Below the pieces are notes generated by a model. The model had not been told where the DNA came from and searched no databases. It was given only the letters and a program-made list of their open reading frames with translations. Both the position numbers and the translations under genes were made by a program. 9,741 nt of DNA from Deltaproteobacteria bacterium. Lineage in GTDB: Bacteria > Desulfobacterota > Deferrimicrobia > Deferrimicrobiales > Deferrimicrobiaceae. The DNA is taken from the NCBI GenBank assembly GCA_003105225.1, contig PQAK01000101.1, forward strand, positions 1,197 through 10,937. Reading direction: 5' to 3'. Shown here piece after piece: positions 1 to 8,000 of this stretch; positions within the stretch are counted from its first letter, which is position 1; each line of letters starts with the position of its first letter.

Positions 1-552
1 ACGCTCGGCGGGAAAGCGGTCGCCACAACGATGGGGTTCACGCCGCTGGAGGGTCTCATGATGGGCAGCCGCGCGGGATCGGTCGACCCCGGAATCCTGC
101 TCCATGCGATGGAACGGATGGGCCTCTCTCCGCAGGAACTGGCCGAGATCCTGCAACGGCGCAGCGGCCTGTGGGGCGTGTCGGGGATCTCGTCCGATTT
201 CCGCGCGGTCCACGAGGCGGCGAAGGCGGGAAGCGAACGGGCGGGGCTGGCCCTTGCGATCTACGCCCACTCCGTCAGGGCCGCGATCGGCGCCCTGGCC
301 GTCGCGCTGGGGGGCGTGGACGCCCTCGTCTTCACGGCCGGGGTTGGGGAGAACGCGGCGGATCTGCGGCAGGAGGTCTGCCGGGGGCTTGCGTGCCTGG
401 GGCTTCGCCTCGATCCCGAACGCAACCGGACGCTGCGCACGGACGCGGATCTCGCCACGGATGACTCTCCCGGCCGGATTCTCATCCTGCGCACGCGGGA
501 GGACCTCCACATCGCCCGCGAGGCGCTTCGGGTATCCGGCGGGGGCGGATAA
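1..552 (+). CDS. ackA: Acetate kinase, C-terminal part (5' end outside window)
   Basis: Acetate kinase interconverts acetate + ATP and acetyl phosphate + ADP in the cytoplasm, usually paired with phosphotransacetylase or phosphoketolase. The reading frame is open from base 1 to a TAA at 550-552, giving 183 residues, a little under half of the usual ~400. The second half of the ASKHA fold is visible. It includes the family signature TMGFTPLEGLMMGSRAG near the left edge, the conserved VFTAGVGENAADLR segment (nucleotide-binding region), and the ending LRTREDLHIARE, which lines up with the TxEE...IAR end of other acetate kinases. The usual MGTRSG is MGSRAG here, a mild change that keeps the arginine. 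The first ATG in view (31) is internal, not the start. The upstream gene is not visible, so the pathway partner is unknown. The downstream neighbour is convergent. Family assignment is firm; the direction of flux is not known. Confidence 0.95.
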   Translation, partial: TLGGKAVATTMGFTPLEGLMMGSRAGSVDPGILLHAMERMGLSPQELAEILQRRSGLWGVSGISSDFRAVHEAAKAGSERAGLALAIYAHSVRAAIGALAVALGGVDALVFTAGVGENAADLRQEVCRGLACLGLRLDPERNRTLRTDADLATDDSPGRILILRTREDLHIAREALRVSGGGG

Positions 553-595
553 CCTCCGAAACGTTCCCCGAGGTTCCCCGTCACGGCGAAACCGT

Positions 596-623
596 CCCGC
601 CCGATTCATCGATGAAAGGCGGG
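596..623. terminator. Candidate bidirectional stem-loop between convergent genes
   Basis: CCCGCC at 596-601 pairs with GGCGGG at 618-623. Nested in the loop is a perfect 12-base palindrome, TTCATCGATGAA (605-616), so a longer interrupted stem is possible. It lies 43 bases after the ackA stop and 6 bases after the lipoprotein stop on the opposite strand, the expected position for a shared terminator. No run of T follows on either strand, so it is not a textbook intrinsic terminator. It could act with Rho, or simply protect the 3' ends of the transcripts. Confidence 0.4.
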
Positions 624-629
624 CTCTGA

Positions 630-962
630 TCAATACCCGTCGTGCCTCCCGGGCTCGTGCCTCTCGTGCTCGTCTCTCTCTCCCCTTCCCCTGTCATCCC
701 CCCGGTGCTTGAACCGGACTTCCTTCGGGTACCGGTCCCTGGGCAGATCCGACCACGGCCCTCCCCTCGAGCGGGAGTAATACCAATGGTCGCCCCGGTA
801 GTGATAGTAATAGCCGCTGTGGTAGTAGTAGGGCTCTTCCTCCAGGATCACGAGCGACGGAAGCGCCGGCACGATAACGGCTTCTCCGTGGTATCCGGTC
901 GTCACCGCGCAAGCCGGAAGCATAAGCATTGAAGCCAGGATGACCAGCGATAACTTTTTCAT
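630..962 (-). CDS. Small Tyr/His-rich lipoprotein, function unknown
   Basis: This 110-residue protein starts with a lipoprotein signal: MKK, a hydrophobic stretch (residues 4-15) and LPAC with the lipidated Cys at 18 (proline before the alanine is uncommon in a lipobox). The mature protein should be anchored in the outer or inner membrane. Residues 44-62 are dominated by Tyr and His (EPYYYHSGYYYHYRGDHWYY), then SRSRGGPW (63-70), then a charged tail rich in Arg, Asp, Glu and His (residues 84-110). I recall short lipoproteins with a similar YYY...W-Y-SR...GPW core as unnamed proteins in Desulfuromonadota-like genomes, but no function is known to me. The ATG at 962 is favoured by a near-perfect Shine-Dalgarno, AAGGAGGT, four bases upstream. 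It follows the small membrane protein gene by 44 bases on the same strand and is probably cotranscribed. Metal binding by the His clusters is possible but unproven. Confidence 0.82.
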   Translation of the reverse strand: MKKLSLVILASMLMLPACAVTTGYHGEAVIVPALPSLVILEEEPYYYHSGYYYHYRGDHWYYSRSRGGPWSDLPRDRYPKEVRFKHRGDDRGRGERDEHERHEPGRHDGY

Positions 963-1006
963 CCTTACCTCCTTGCCGGTTTTTCGATGGATGTTCGATG
1001 CAGACG

Positions 1007-1225
1007 TCAGTTCTTCCTGCGAAGCAGAAGGAGAACCGTGCCGGCGGCGATCGCGCCGGCGCCTGCCCAGGCGGGGATGGCGACCCTTCGCTTTTCCTGG
1101 AACGTCATCTCGAGCGGACCCAGCTTGGCGTCGTGGGACTCCTTGGTGTAGCTGAATCCGCCGTACACCAGCCCCAGTGTGCCGGCCACGATCAGGATGA
1201 CCGCCGCGATCTTCATTCGGTCCAT
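1007..1225 (-). CDS. Small two-helix membrane protein, conserved hypothetical
   Basis: The 72-residue product has two hydrophobic segments, about 5-23 (KIAAVILIVAGTLGLVYGG) and 51-68, joined by a polar loop containing SYTKESHDAKLGPLEM. It ends in RRKN. The pattern fits an inner-membrane hairpin; the positive residues after helix 2 suggest both ends are cytoplasmic, but this is only inferred. I recognise the YGGFSYTKE-H-AKLGPLE core from short unnamed proteins in various Proteobacteria and relatives; no biochemical role is known to me. The ATG at 1225 has GGAG ten bases upstream. The internal ATG at 1216 has none, so 1225 is preferred. The lipoprotein gene follows after 44 bases. Upstream, after an 82-base gap holding a candidate promoter, lies the glycosyltransferase gene. 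An envelope-stress role is a guess from the promoter and from lipoprotein linkage. Confidence 0.8.
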   Translation of the reverse strand: MDRMKIAAVILIVAGTLGLVYGGFSYTKESHDAKLGPLEMTFQEKRRVAIPAWAGAGAIAAGTVLLLLRRKN

Positions 1226-1253
1226 CGGTGCCGTTCTCCGCGCATCATTCCCT

Positions 1254-1282
1254 TAAGAGAACCGCCGAATCGGAAAAGTTCC
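1254..1282 (-). promoter_or_regulatory. Candidate ECF/sigma-E-type promoter for the small envelope genes
   Basis: Reading the minus strand, GGAACTT (1282-1276) is followed by TT, completing the extended sigma-E -35 pattern AACTTTT. After 17 bases comes TCTTA (1258-1254), resembling the TCTAA/TCTGA -10 of extracytoplasmic sigma factors. Predicted start of transcription is near 1247, giving a leader of about 22 bases that contains the GGAG before the ATG at 1225. The -10 lies inside an imperfect palindrome, TTCCCTTAAGAGAA (1248-1261). The match is by eye only, and the 17-base spacer is slightly longer than the usual E. coli spacing. Confidence 0.35.
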
Positions 1283-1307
1283 CGGCGCGGGCAATCGGCC
1301 GGCGCTT

Positions 1308-2582
1308 CTATTCGGCCGACCCGGGCAGGACCGCTTCCCCGGCCGCATGGGCGATGTTGCGCAGGATCTTCCATTCCTCTTCGATCAGCTTCCTGGCCGA
1401 GGTCCACGGGCTCGCCTCGATCGCCTTGGGCGCCCGCCGGGTGACGGCCAGGGATTCGTAGAGGGCGAGGAGCTTCGCCGCCATCCGGGGCATGGAAACC
1501 CCGGAAGCAGTGCGGGCGGCGCCTGCCGCCAGGCGCCTCCGCTCCCCCGGCTCCCTGTCCGCAATCCATTGGAGGGCCTCCACGAACGCGCGTCCCTCCG
1601 CCCGCGGGACGAGCCGGCCGTTCTCCCGGTCGCGCACCACCTCGCGCGCACCCGGCGCATCGACGGCCACCACGGGCACCCCCGCGGCCATCGATTCCGC
1701 AAGCACCATCCCCTGGGTCTCCGTCAGGGACGCGAATGCGAAGACGTCCATCGCCTTGTAGGCGGCCGCCAGCTCCCGGTGCTCCAGGACTCCCGCCGTG
1801 TGGATGCGGCCGGAGAGACCGCTCGCATCGAAGGCCGCAAGCATCGCACGCTTCGACGGCCCTTCCCCGACCAGCAAGAACCGGGCGTTCGCGTTCCGCG
1901 ACAGGAAGGCGGCCACGGCCTCGGCGAGAAACTCCATGTTCTTTTCGGGCGCCAGCCGCCCCACGTGACCGACGACGAAGGCATCCTCCGGTATCCCCGA
2001 CCGCCGCCGGCAGTCTCCGCCGCCACCCGATTCGAAAACCCGGAGGTCCACGCCGGTGGGGATGACCTCGATGCGGACGCCCACGCCCCGGCGGGAGAGC
2101 AGTTCCGCCACGGTCTCGCTCGGTGCGACGACCGCGTCGCAGAGGTTGCAGTACCCCGTTGCCAGGTCCACGACGAATCGCTTGAGCTTGGGGGAATCGC
2201 CGGGGACGTAGTGGGTGTACTCCTCGTACATCGTGTGGTGGGTGAAGACCGCGGGCACCTCCCGGGAAGCGGCCACCCGGAGCGCCGTATCGCCCAGCAG
2301 AAAGGGATGGTGGGAATGGACGATCTCCGGGGAGAAGGTCTTCAGGGCGGAGGCGATCCTCCCGGTGATCGGCATGGGAACGGCGAAGTCGCTGCCGTTG
2401 AAGTTCTGCACGGCCGGCACGCGGATCACGTCCTCTTCCCGTTCGGGAGCCCCCTCGAAGGATGGGGCCACGACGAGGACGCGGTGGCCGATGCGGCGGA
2501 TCTCGTCGGTGAATCCGCGGACGCTCTTCGCGACACCGCCCACGTGGGGGGTGAAGACGTTCGTTACCATCAGGATGTTCAC
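1308..2582 (-). CDS. GT4-family glycosyltransferase (GT-B fold), probably lipid- or glycan-directed
   Basis: The 424-residue cytoplasmic or membrane-associated enzyme is predicted to transfer a sugar from a nucleotide sugar with retention. The N-terminal Rossmann domain shows NILMVTNVFTPHVGGVAKS (2-20) with the glycine-rich acceptor loop, and HSHHPFLLG (89-97), then HHTMYEEYTHYVP (115-127). The C-terminal donor domain shows GHVGRLAPEKN (205-215, Arg209/Lys214) and the E-x7-E motif between Glu288 and Glu296 in TETQGMVLAE. These features resemble diacylglycerol glucosyltransferases and PimB/MgtA-type mannosyltransferases; donor and acceptor cannot be decided. Residues 380-424 form a charged helical extension that may contact the membrane. 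The start is GTG at 2582, preceded by GGGAGGGG five bases upstream and overlapping the previous stop as GTGA. The open frame continues further upstream, but only as a low-complexity shadow of the preceding gene. Coupled translation with that gene is likely. Confidence 0.9.
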   Translation of the reverse strand: MNILMVTNVFTPHVGGVAKSVRGFTDEIRRIGHRVLVVAPSFEGAPEREEDVIRVPAVQNFNGSDFAVPMPITGRIASALKTFSPEIVHSHHPFLLGDTALRVAASREVPAVFTHHTMYEEYTHYVPGDSPKLKRFVVDLATGYCNLCDAVVAPSETVAELLSRRGVGVRIEVIPTGVDLRVFESGGGGDCRRRSGIPEDAFVVGHVGRLAPEKNMEFLAEAVAAFLSRNANARFLLVGEGPSKRAMLAAFDASGLSGRIHTAGVLEHRELAAAYKAMDVFAFASLTETQGMVLAESMAAGVPVVAVDAPGAREVVRDRENGRLVPRAEGRAFVEALQWIADREPGERRRLAAGAARTASGVSMPRMAAKLLALYESLAVTRRAPKAIEASPWTSARKLIEEEWKILRNIAHAAGEAVLPGSAE

Positions 2583-4834
2583 GATATCCCCTCCCGGGTG
2601 AAAAGGATCGAACGGTCTCCGGGACGTGCCGCGACCGGATCGAACCCCGGCAGCCTCACCTCGATCGGAGGGGGGAGCCCCCTCCAGGATCCGTTCCATT
2701 GCACTTCCACCTCTTCCCTCCGGGGCAGGACCGCAACGCTCACCTCGCCGAAGGAAGAGGGGGCGGGTCCGAACGAGATCTCCGCTCCCGGTTCCAGCCA
2801 CTCCGGAAGGATCCCCGACGCCAGGATCAGGCCATCCCCCTCCTCCCGGAGAAACCCGTTCCGGAGCATGAGGACCCACTCCGCGGAGGCCCAGACGTGG
2901 TGGCCGTCGCCCATGCACCCTCCCCCGGTTCTCGGGTGCACCGCTTCGGGCCACTGACCCGTGGGGGAGGCAAGATCGGCCACGGTCCGGACCAGGCCGC
3001 TCGCCCGCGGATCGCCGGCCCGGAGCAGTACCTGGGCCAGGTGCAGGGTCAGGTACGGGTTCATCCCCGAGTGGATGATGTCCTGGTAAAAGCCCCCGTT
3101 CACGAGACAGCGGGCAAGAAGGAACTCCGCCGTATCGAGAAGGCGCGCATCCCTCTGCCCAAAGAGCTTCAGCGGATAACCCGCGGCCAGGGATCCCACC
3201 GCGCCCGAGTCCAGCCGCCGGGTCGGAGAAGCCGGCATCGCGGGTCGTCCCAGGCGAAGGGCAACCCGGGCAAGGCTCCTTTCGACGGTTTCCTGGAACC
3301 GGTCCGCTTCTTCCCGGAATCCGGATGCCGCCCTCTCCTCCGCCAGCGATTCGAGGAGGCCGGCCGCGGCGCGAAGGCCCGCCACCCCCCAGAAATCGTC
3401 CCAGTAGTAATAATCGTTGGGTCCCAGGTGCTCCGCGCTGAACCCGGGAGGGAGAAGCCCCCCGTACCTCTCATCCTGCCCCGCGGGCAGCCGGTTCCTC
3501 GAAATCCAGAGGGCGCCCCGTTCGATGGCCCGCCTCCACTCCGGTTTCGGCCCTCGGCCGGTGAGCTCGCAGTAGCGCGACAGGATCCACAGGGCTTCGC
3601 CGTTGGAGTCCCATTCCCCTTCCTGCGAATGGAAAAGACCGGTATGGGTCTGCCGTCCGGGGAAGGTGTCCAGGACCCTTTCCGCCCGGTCCGCAAGCCC
3701 CGCGCACATCAGCGCGTGGAGAATGAACGCGGCGTCCCGGAACCAGAACCTCTTGTAGGTGTACGGGCCCGGGTAGACGTCCCCGGGGGAATGGAGCACG
3801 AGGCTCCGGACGGCGGCATCGAAGAGGAACTGCATCCTCTTCTCCGGGAGCCGCAGGATCGACGTGCCCGCAAGGGCCCGCTTCCAGCCCGCCCCCTCGT
3901 TACCATGGATCCGCCTCGGGGATTCCGGTTCCAGGGGAACGTTCACCAGAACCTGTCTTGCCGCGTTTCCGTCGATCGCGTAGAGGGCGGCCGCGGTAGC
4001 CATCCCCACCTTGCAGCGGATCCCCGCGCGGTCATCCGTCTCGAAGAGACGGGTATGGATGTCCCCGGAATGGTAATCCGAGAAACCGTAACGGTCGGCG
4101 GGCGGGTCGAAGGCCACCACCTGGTGCCGCCCCACCCTCCAGCAGGCGGACCCGCGGTCCAGGCGGACCTCCTCCACGAAGCTCACGCCTTCCGGATTGT
4201 ACGGCCGCAGCGCCACCACGAGAACCGCCTCGCCCCCGCTCCGGGCCGTCAGGGAGAGCCTGCATGCGGGAAGTCCCCCCTTTTCGTCCACCTCGGCGCG
4301 CGACAGGAGTTCCATGCCGTTCCACGCACTGCGGGTCACCACCGCCACGCCGTCGTCAAGGTCCAGGCTTTGGCCGGCATCGTCGAGCCGGGACGGCACG
4401 AGGCGGCGCCCGTCCCTGGCCACGACCCATGCATCCAGGGACCAGCCGTCCCAGAACGGGGTGACAAGACCCCTCGGGTCCACAATGGGGAGCTCCTTGC
4501 AGCCGGGGACTCCCACAGCGGTCCAATTGCGATGGGTAAGATTGACATGGGTGATGGAGAACGCCCGCGGGATGAACGACTCGTCGGTCGGATCGTACTG
4601 CCGCTCCACCCAGAAAGGCCAGATCCAGTCGAGGTTGTGCTGGATGGCGCCGGTGTTCAGCAGACCCCTCGAGTGGAAGACCAGCCCCGCGCGGATCAGT
4701 TCGAGCGGCACCTTTCCCTCGAGCGGCTGGGCGAAGCCCTCCAGGCGGGACAGGATCTTCCACGGATCGATAAGCCCCCGCGCGCGCGCGGCCCGACTGA
4801 CGAGGAGTTTCCAGGGAAACCATCGCAGCCACAT
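2579..4834 (-). CDS. Six-hairpin glycosidase-like protein, uncharacterised
   Basis: This 751-residue protein looks like an (alpha/alpha)6-toroid glycoside hydrolase in the glucoamylase/trehalase/debranching-enzyme style, but I cannot place it in a named family. Residues ~1-330 are beta-rich with conserved-looking blocks (HNLDWIWPFWVERQ 66-79; HVNLTHRNWTAVG 96-108). Residues ~335-665 hold the helical domain: TYKRFWFRDAAF (359-370), EGEWDSNGEALW (405-416), YYYWDDFWG (475-483), DSGAVGSLAAGYP (542-554) and GQWPEAVHPRTGGGCMGDGHH (626-646, written as two blocks GQWPEAVHP and RTGGGCMGDGHH). A short beta tail follows. Possible catalytic acids are Glu407/Asp409 and Glu630; this is inference. No cleavable signal peptide is seen, so a cytoplasmic location is likely. 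The ATG at 4834 has AGGGG six bases upstream. The stop overlaps the glycosyltransferase start by four bases, implying joint action on one glycan. It could be a hydrolase, phosphorylase or epimerase of the same fold. Confidence 0.8.
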   Translation of the reverse strand: MWLRWFPWKLLVSRAARARGLIDPWKILSRLEGFAQPLEGKVPLELIRAGLVFHSRGLLNTGAIQHNLDWIWPFWVERQYDPTDESFIPRAFSITHVNLTHRNWTAVGVPGCKELPIVDPRGLVTPFWDGWSLDAWVVARDGRRLVPSRLDDAGQSLDLDDGVAVVTRSAWNGMELLSRAEVDEKGGLPACRLSLTARSGGEAVLVVALRPYNPEGVSFVEEVRLDRGSACWRVGRHQVVAFDPPADRYGFSDYHSGDIHTRLFETDDRAGIRCKVGMATAAALYAIDGNAARQVLVNVPLEPESPRRIHGNEGAGWKRALAGTSILRLPEKRMQFLFDAAVRSLVLHSPGDVYPGPYTYKRFWFRDAAFILHALMCAGLADRAERVLDTFPGRQTHTGLFHSQEGEWDSNGEALWILSRYCELTGRGPKPEWRRAIERGALWISRNRLPAGQDERYGGLLPPGFSAEHLGPNDYYYWDDFWGVAGLRAAAGLLESLAEERAASGFREEADRFQETVERSLARVALRLGRPAMPASPTRRLDSGAVGSLAAGYPLKLFGQRDARLLDTAEFLLARCLVNGGFYQDIIHSGMNPYLTLHLAQVLLRAGDPRASGLVRTVADLASPTGQWPEAVHPRTGGGCMGDGHHVWASAEWVLMLRNGFLREEGDGLILASGILPEWLEPGAEISFGPAPSSFGEVSVAVLPRREEVEVQWNGSWRGLPPPIEVRLPGFDPVAARPGDRSILFTREGIS

Positions 4835-4941
4835 GTCACACCCCTGTCCTTTCCCGTTTTCCCGGTATCCCGACCGCCTTCCTTAAGATTTACCGGCCGG
4901 CGGCAGAGTTACAGGAAAATACGCCGATACTTCCCCGCAAT

Positions 4942-4954
4942 CCGGCCGCGCCGG
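4942..4954. repeat. Short inverted repeat in the divergent spacer
   Basis: CCGGC (4942-4946) and GCCGG (4950-4954) are perfect inverted copies around three bases, located 6 bases before the -35 of the purL promoter candidate. It could be an operator half-site pair or a small hairpin, but similar GC palindromes (for example CCGGCCGG around 4893-4900) occur nearby by composition. The rest of the 193-base spacer 4835-5027 shows no open frame of interest and no convincing promoter for the minus-strand gene. Confidence 0.25.
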
Positions 4955-4960
4955 GGCCTC

Positions 4961-4989
4961 TTGAGAACTTCCGGATTTCCCGGTACGAT
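4961..4989 (+). promoter_or_regulatory. Sigma-70-like promoter for purL
   Basis: TTGAGA (4961-4966) is followed by exactly 17 bases and then TACGAT (4984-4989). This is five of six consensus bases at -35 and four of six at -10, with the ideal spacer. Transcription would begin near 4996, leaving about 32 bases of leader before the purL ATG at 5028. This placement rules out the in-frame TTG at 4989 as a start, and leaves the in-frame ATG at 4995 possible only as a leaderless start. Confidence 0.6.
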
Positions 4990-5022
4990 TGCCAATGCCC
5001 CCCATCCAGGGACGTGCCGGTC

Positions 5023-5031
5023 ATGCGATGA
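5023..5031 (+). promoter_or_regulatory. Possible two-codon upstream ORF overlapping the purL start
   Basis: The bases ATGCGATGA contain ATG CGA TGA (5023-5031). Its stop codon overlaps the purL ATG at 5028. The only Shine-Dalgarno-like element nearby, AGGGA (5008-5012), is ten bases before the ATG at 5023 but fifteen before 5028, too far for direct use. Ribosomes could initiate on the mini-ORF and restart at purL. The alternative is that purL simply has a weak ribosome-binding site. Confidence 0.3.
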
Positions 5032-8000
5032 AACTGATCCATTTCCATAGGAATCCCGCCCTCTCCGAGACGAAGCGGGAAGGCCTTCTCTCCTTTGCCA
5101 GGAAGCACGTCTCCCCGCGCATCGCGAGGATCGAGACGGAATACTGCTTCAACGTGGAGGCGAGGGCGCCGTTGAGCGAGGAGGAGACCGAAACGCTGCG
5201 GTGGCTCCTGGCGGAGACGTTCGAACCGGACCGTTTCGCTCCCGTGTCGTTCCTTGCGCCGGACCGGGTCCTCGAAGTGGGCCCCCGGATGAACTTCACC
5301 ACGGCGTGGTCGACGAACGCGGTATCGGTCTGCCATGCCTGCGGCCTCGAGAAAATCCTGCGGATCGAGCGTTCGAGGCGATACCGGCTGATCCCGGGGC
5401 AGGGAACCGGCCGGATCGAATCCTTCCTGCCGGAAATCCACGACCGGATGACCGAGTGCCCCTACCCCGCCCCCCTGTCCACCTTCGAAACGGGGATCCT
5501 CCCGGTACCCGTCCGTACGGTCCCCCTGATCGAGGAGGGGATCCCGGCGCTCAAAAAGATCAACGCCGCCCTGGGGCTGGGGCTGGACGACTGGGACCTC
5601 GCTTATTACCACGATCTCTTCGTCAAGGATCTGAAGCGCAATCCGACCGACGTCGAGTGCTTCGACCTTTCGCAGTCCAACAGCGAGCATTCCCGCCACT
5701 GGTTCTTCCGGGGAAGGCTCATCGTCGACGGGATGGAGATTCCGGAAACCCTCATGCGGATCGTCAAGGACCCCCTCAAGGCGAACCCGGGGAACAGCGT
5801 GATCGCCTTCAAGGACAACTCCAGCGCGATCCGGGGGTACCGGGTCCGTACGATTCTTCCCGAACGCCCGGGAGCGTCCTCGCGGATGGCGGAGGCCTCC
5901 CCCGTCCATCACCTCATTTTCACGGCGGAGACGCACAACTTCCCCAGCGGCGTCGCCCCCTTCCCCGGGGCGGAAACGGGAACGGGGGGAAGGATCCGGG
6001 ACGTCCAGGCCACCGGGCGGGGAGGACTTGTCGTGGCGGGGACGGCCGCGTACTGCGTCGGCAACTTGAGGATCCCCGGCTACCGGCTCCCCTGGGAAGA
6101 CCCGGCATTCGAATACCCGGGGAATCTCGCCTCCCCCCTGAAGATCGAGATCGAGGCCTCGAACGGCGCCTCCGATTACGGGAACAAGTTCGGCGAGCCG
6201 GTGATTCAGGGATTCACGCGCGCGTTCGGACTTCGGCTCCCGGACGGGGAGCGCAGGGAGTGGATCAAGCCGATCATGTTCACGGGGGGGATCGGGCAGA
6301 TGGACGCCCGGCACGTGGAAAAGGGAGCGCCGGAGCCCGGGATGCTCGTCACGAAGATCGGGGGCCCCGCGTACCGGATCGGCATGGGAGGAGGGGCCGC
6401 CTCCAGCATGATCCAGGGGGAAAACGTCGCGGAGCTGGACTTCAACGCCGTCCAGCGCGGCGACGCCGAGATGGAGCAGAAGGTGAACCGCGTGATCCGG
6501 GCCTGCGTCGAGATGGGGGACGGCAACCCGATCGTCAGCATCCACGACCAGGGGGCGGGGGGAAACTGCAACGTCGTCAAGGAGATCATCTATCCCGCCG
6601 GGGCGAGGATCGAGATCCGGAAGATCCTTTCCGGGGACGACACATTGTCCGTGCTGGAGCTGTGGGGGGCCGAGTACCAGGAGCAGAACGCGCTGCTGAT
6701 CCGTCCCGAAAGCGCCGGCCGGTTCGAGGCGATCTGCCGCAGGGAGAAGGTCCCCTGCGCCTTCATCGGGCGGATCACCGGGGACGGCCGGATCGTCCTG
6801 TCCGACGAGGCCGACGGGAGCACGCCGGTCGACCTCGACCTGGAAAAGGTCCTGGGCGACATGCCTCAAAAGACGTTCCGGCTCGAACGGATCCCCCCCT
6901 CGCTTTCCCCCCTGAAGCTTCCCCGGAACGCGAGCGTGCGCGGCGCGCTGGACCGGGTCCTGCGGCTTGTCTCCGTCGGATCGAAGCGGTTCCTCACGAA
7001 CAAGGTCGACCGCTGCGTCACGGGGCTCGTCGCCCGCCAGCAGTGCGCGGGGCCGCTGCACCTGCCCGTATCGGACGTCGCCGTCATCGCCCAGAGCCAT
7101 TTCGGGAAAACCGGGGCGGCGATTTCGATCGGAGAGCAGCCGGTGAAGACCCTGATCGACCCCGCGGCGATGGCGCGGCTCACCGCGGCCGAGGCGTTGA
7201 CCAACCTCGTGTGGGCGAAGATCAGCCGACTGGAAGACGTCAAATGCTCCGGGAACTGGATGTGGGCCGCGAAGCTCCCCGGGGAAGGCGCAAGGCTCTA
7301 CGACGCGGCGGCCGCGCTGCGGGAGATCCTGATCGCGCTCGGCGTCGCGATCGACGGGGGGAAGGACAGCCTTTCCATGGCGGCCATGGTCGGCTCCGGG
7401 GAGTCGGCGGAGACGGTCAAATCCCCGGGGACGCTGGTGCTCTCGGCATACGCCCCCTGCCCGGACATCACGAAGGTGATCACGCCCGACATCAAGCAGC
7501 CGGGAAGGAGCCGGCTCCTGTTCATCGACCCGGCCGGAGGCAGGAACCGGCTCGGCGGATCCGCGCTCGCCCAGGTGTACGGCCAGGTGGGAGACGCGTC
7601 TCCCGACGTGGACGACCCGCAGCGGCTCAAGCGGTCGTTCAACGCCGTCCAGGGACTGATCGCGAAGGGGCTCCTCCTTTCCGGGCACGACCGCAGCGAC
7701 GGGGGGCTCATCACCACGCTGCTGGAGATGGCGTTCGCGGGCAACTGCGGCCTGGAGATCGGCGCGGACGGGAAGGACCCCTTCCCCTTCCTGTTCTCCG
7801 AGGAGCCCGGTCTCGTCATCGAGTATCTTCCCGGGGATGAAAAGGAGATCGCCTCGCGGCTTGCGAAGGCCAGGGTCCCGTACCGGATCCTGGGGCGGCC
7901 GACCGTGTCCGGGAGGATCCAGGTCAAGCTCGGCGGGAGGACCGTCCTTTCCGAGGACATGCGCATCCTCCGCGAAACCTGGGAGGAGACGAGCCACCGC

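Noticed and set aside
563..580. Direct repeat GTTCCCCG (563-570 and 573-580).
   Set aside because: Two short GC-rich copies only, not conserved in spacing with anything else; likely chance.
1273..1302. Possible intrinsic terminator after the glycosyltransferase gene (CCGGC at 1298-1302 read on the minus strand pairing with GCCGG at 1282-1286, followed by AACTTTT).
   Set aside because: Only a five-pair stem with an eleven-base loop and four T. The T-run is better explained as part of the candidate ECF -35 element.
2583..2954. N-terminal extension of the glycosyltransferase to an upstream start at 2954.
   Set aside because: The extra 124 residues are a low-complexity shadow of the preceding gene. 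The GTG at 2582 has an excellent ribosome-binding site and begins directly at the first Rossmann strand.
1347..2957. A 536-codon plus-strand open frame opposite the glycosyltransferase gene.
   Set aside because: No domain signal; the minus strand shows clear GT4 motifs.
4989..5027. Longer purL start at TTG 4989 or ATG 4995.
   Set aside because: The TTG overlaps the promoter -10, and neither codon has a ribosome-binding site. The MKLIHFHRNP beginning at 5028 looks like the natural N-terminus. A leaderless start at 4995 cannot be fully excluded.
2699..5050. A 783-codon plus-strand open frame antisense to the glycosidase-like gene, running into the purL start.
   Set aside because: Low-complexity, His/Arg/Pro-rich translation without motifs. 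The opposite strand has a coherent protein with a good ribosome-binding site and a coupled neighbour.
5201..7840. An 879-codon open frame in another frame within purL.
   Set aside because: Arg/Gly/Pro-rich out-of-frame shadow of purL with no motifs.
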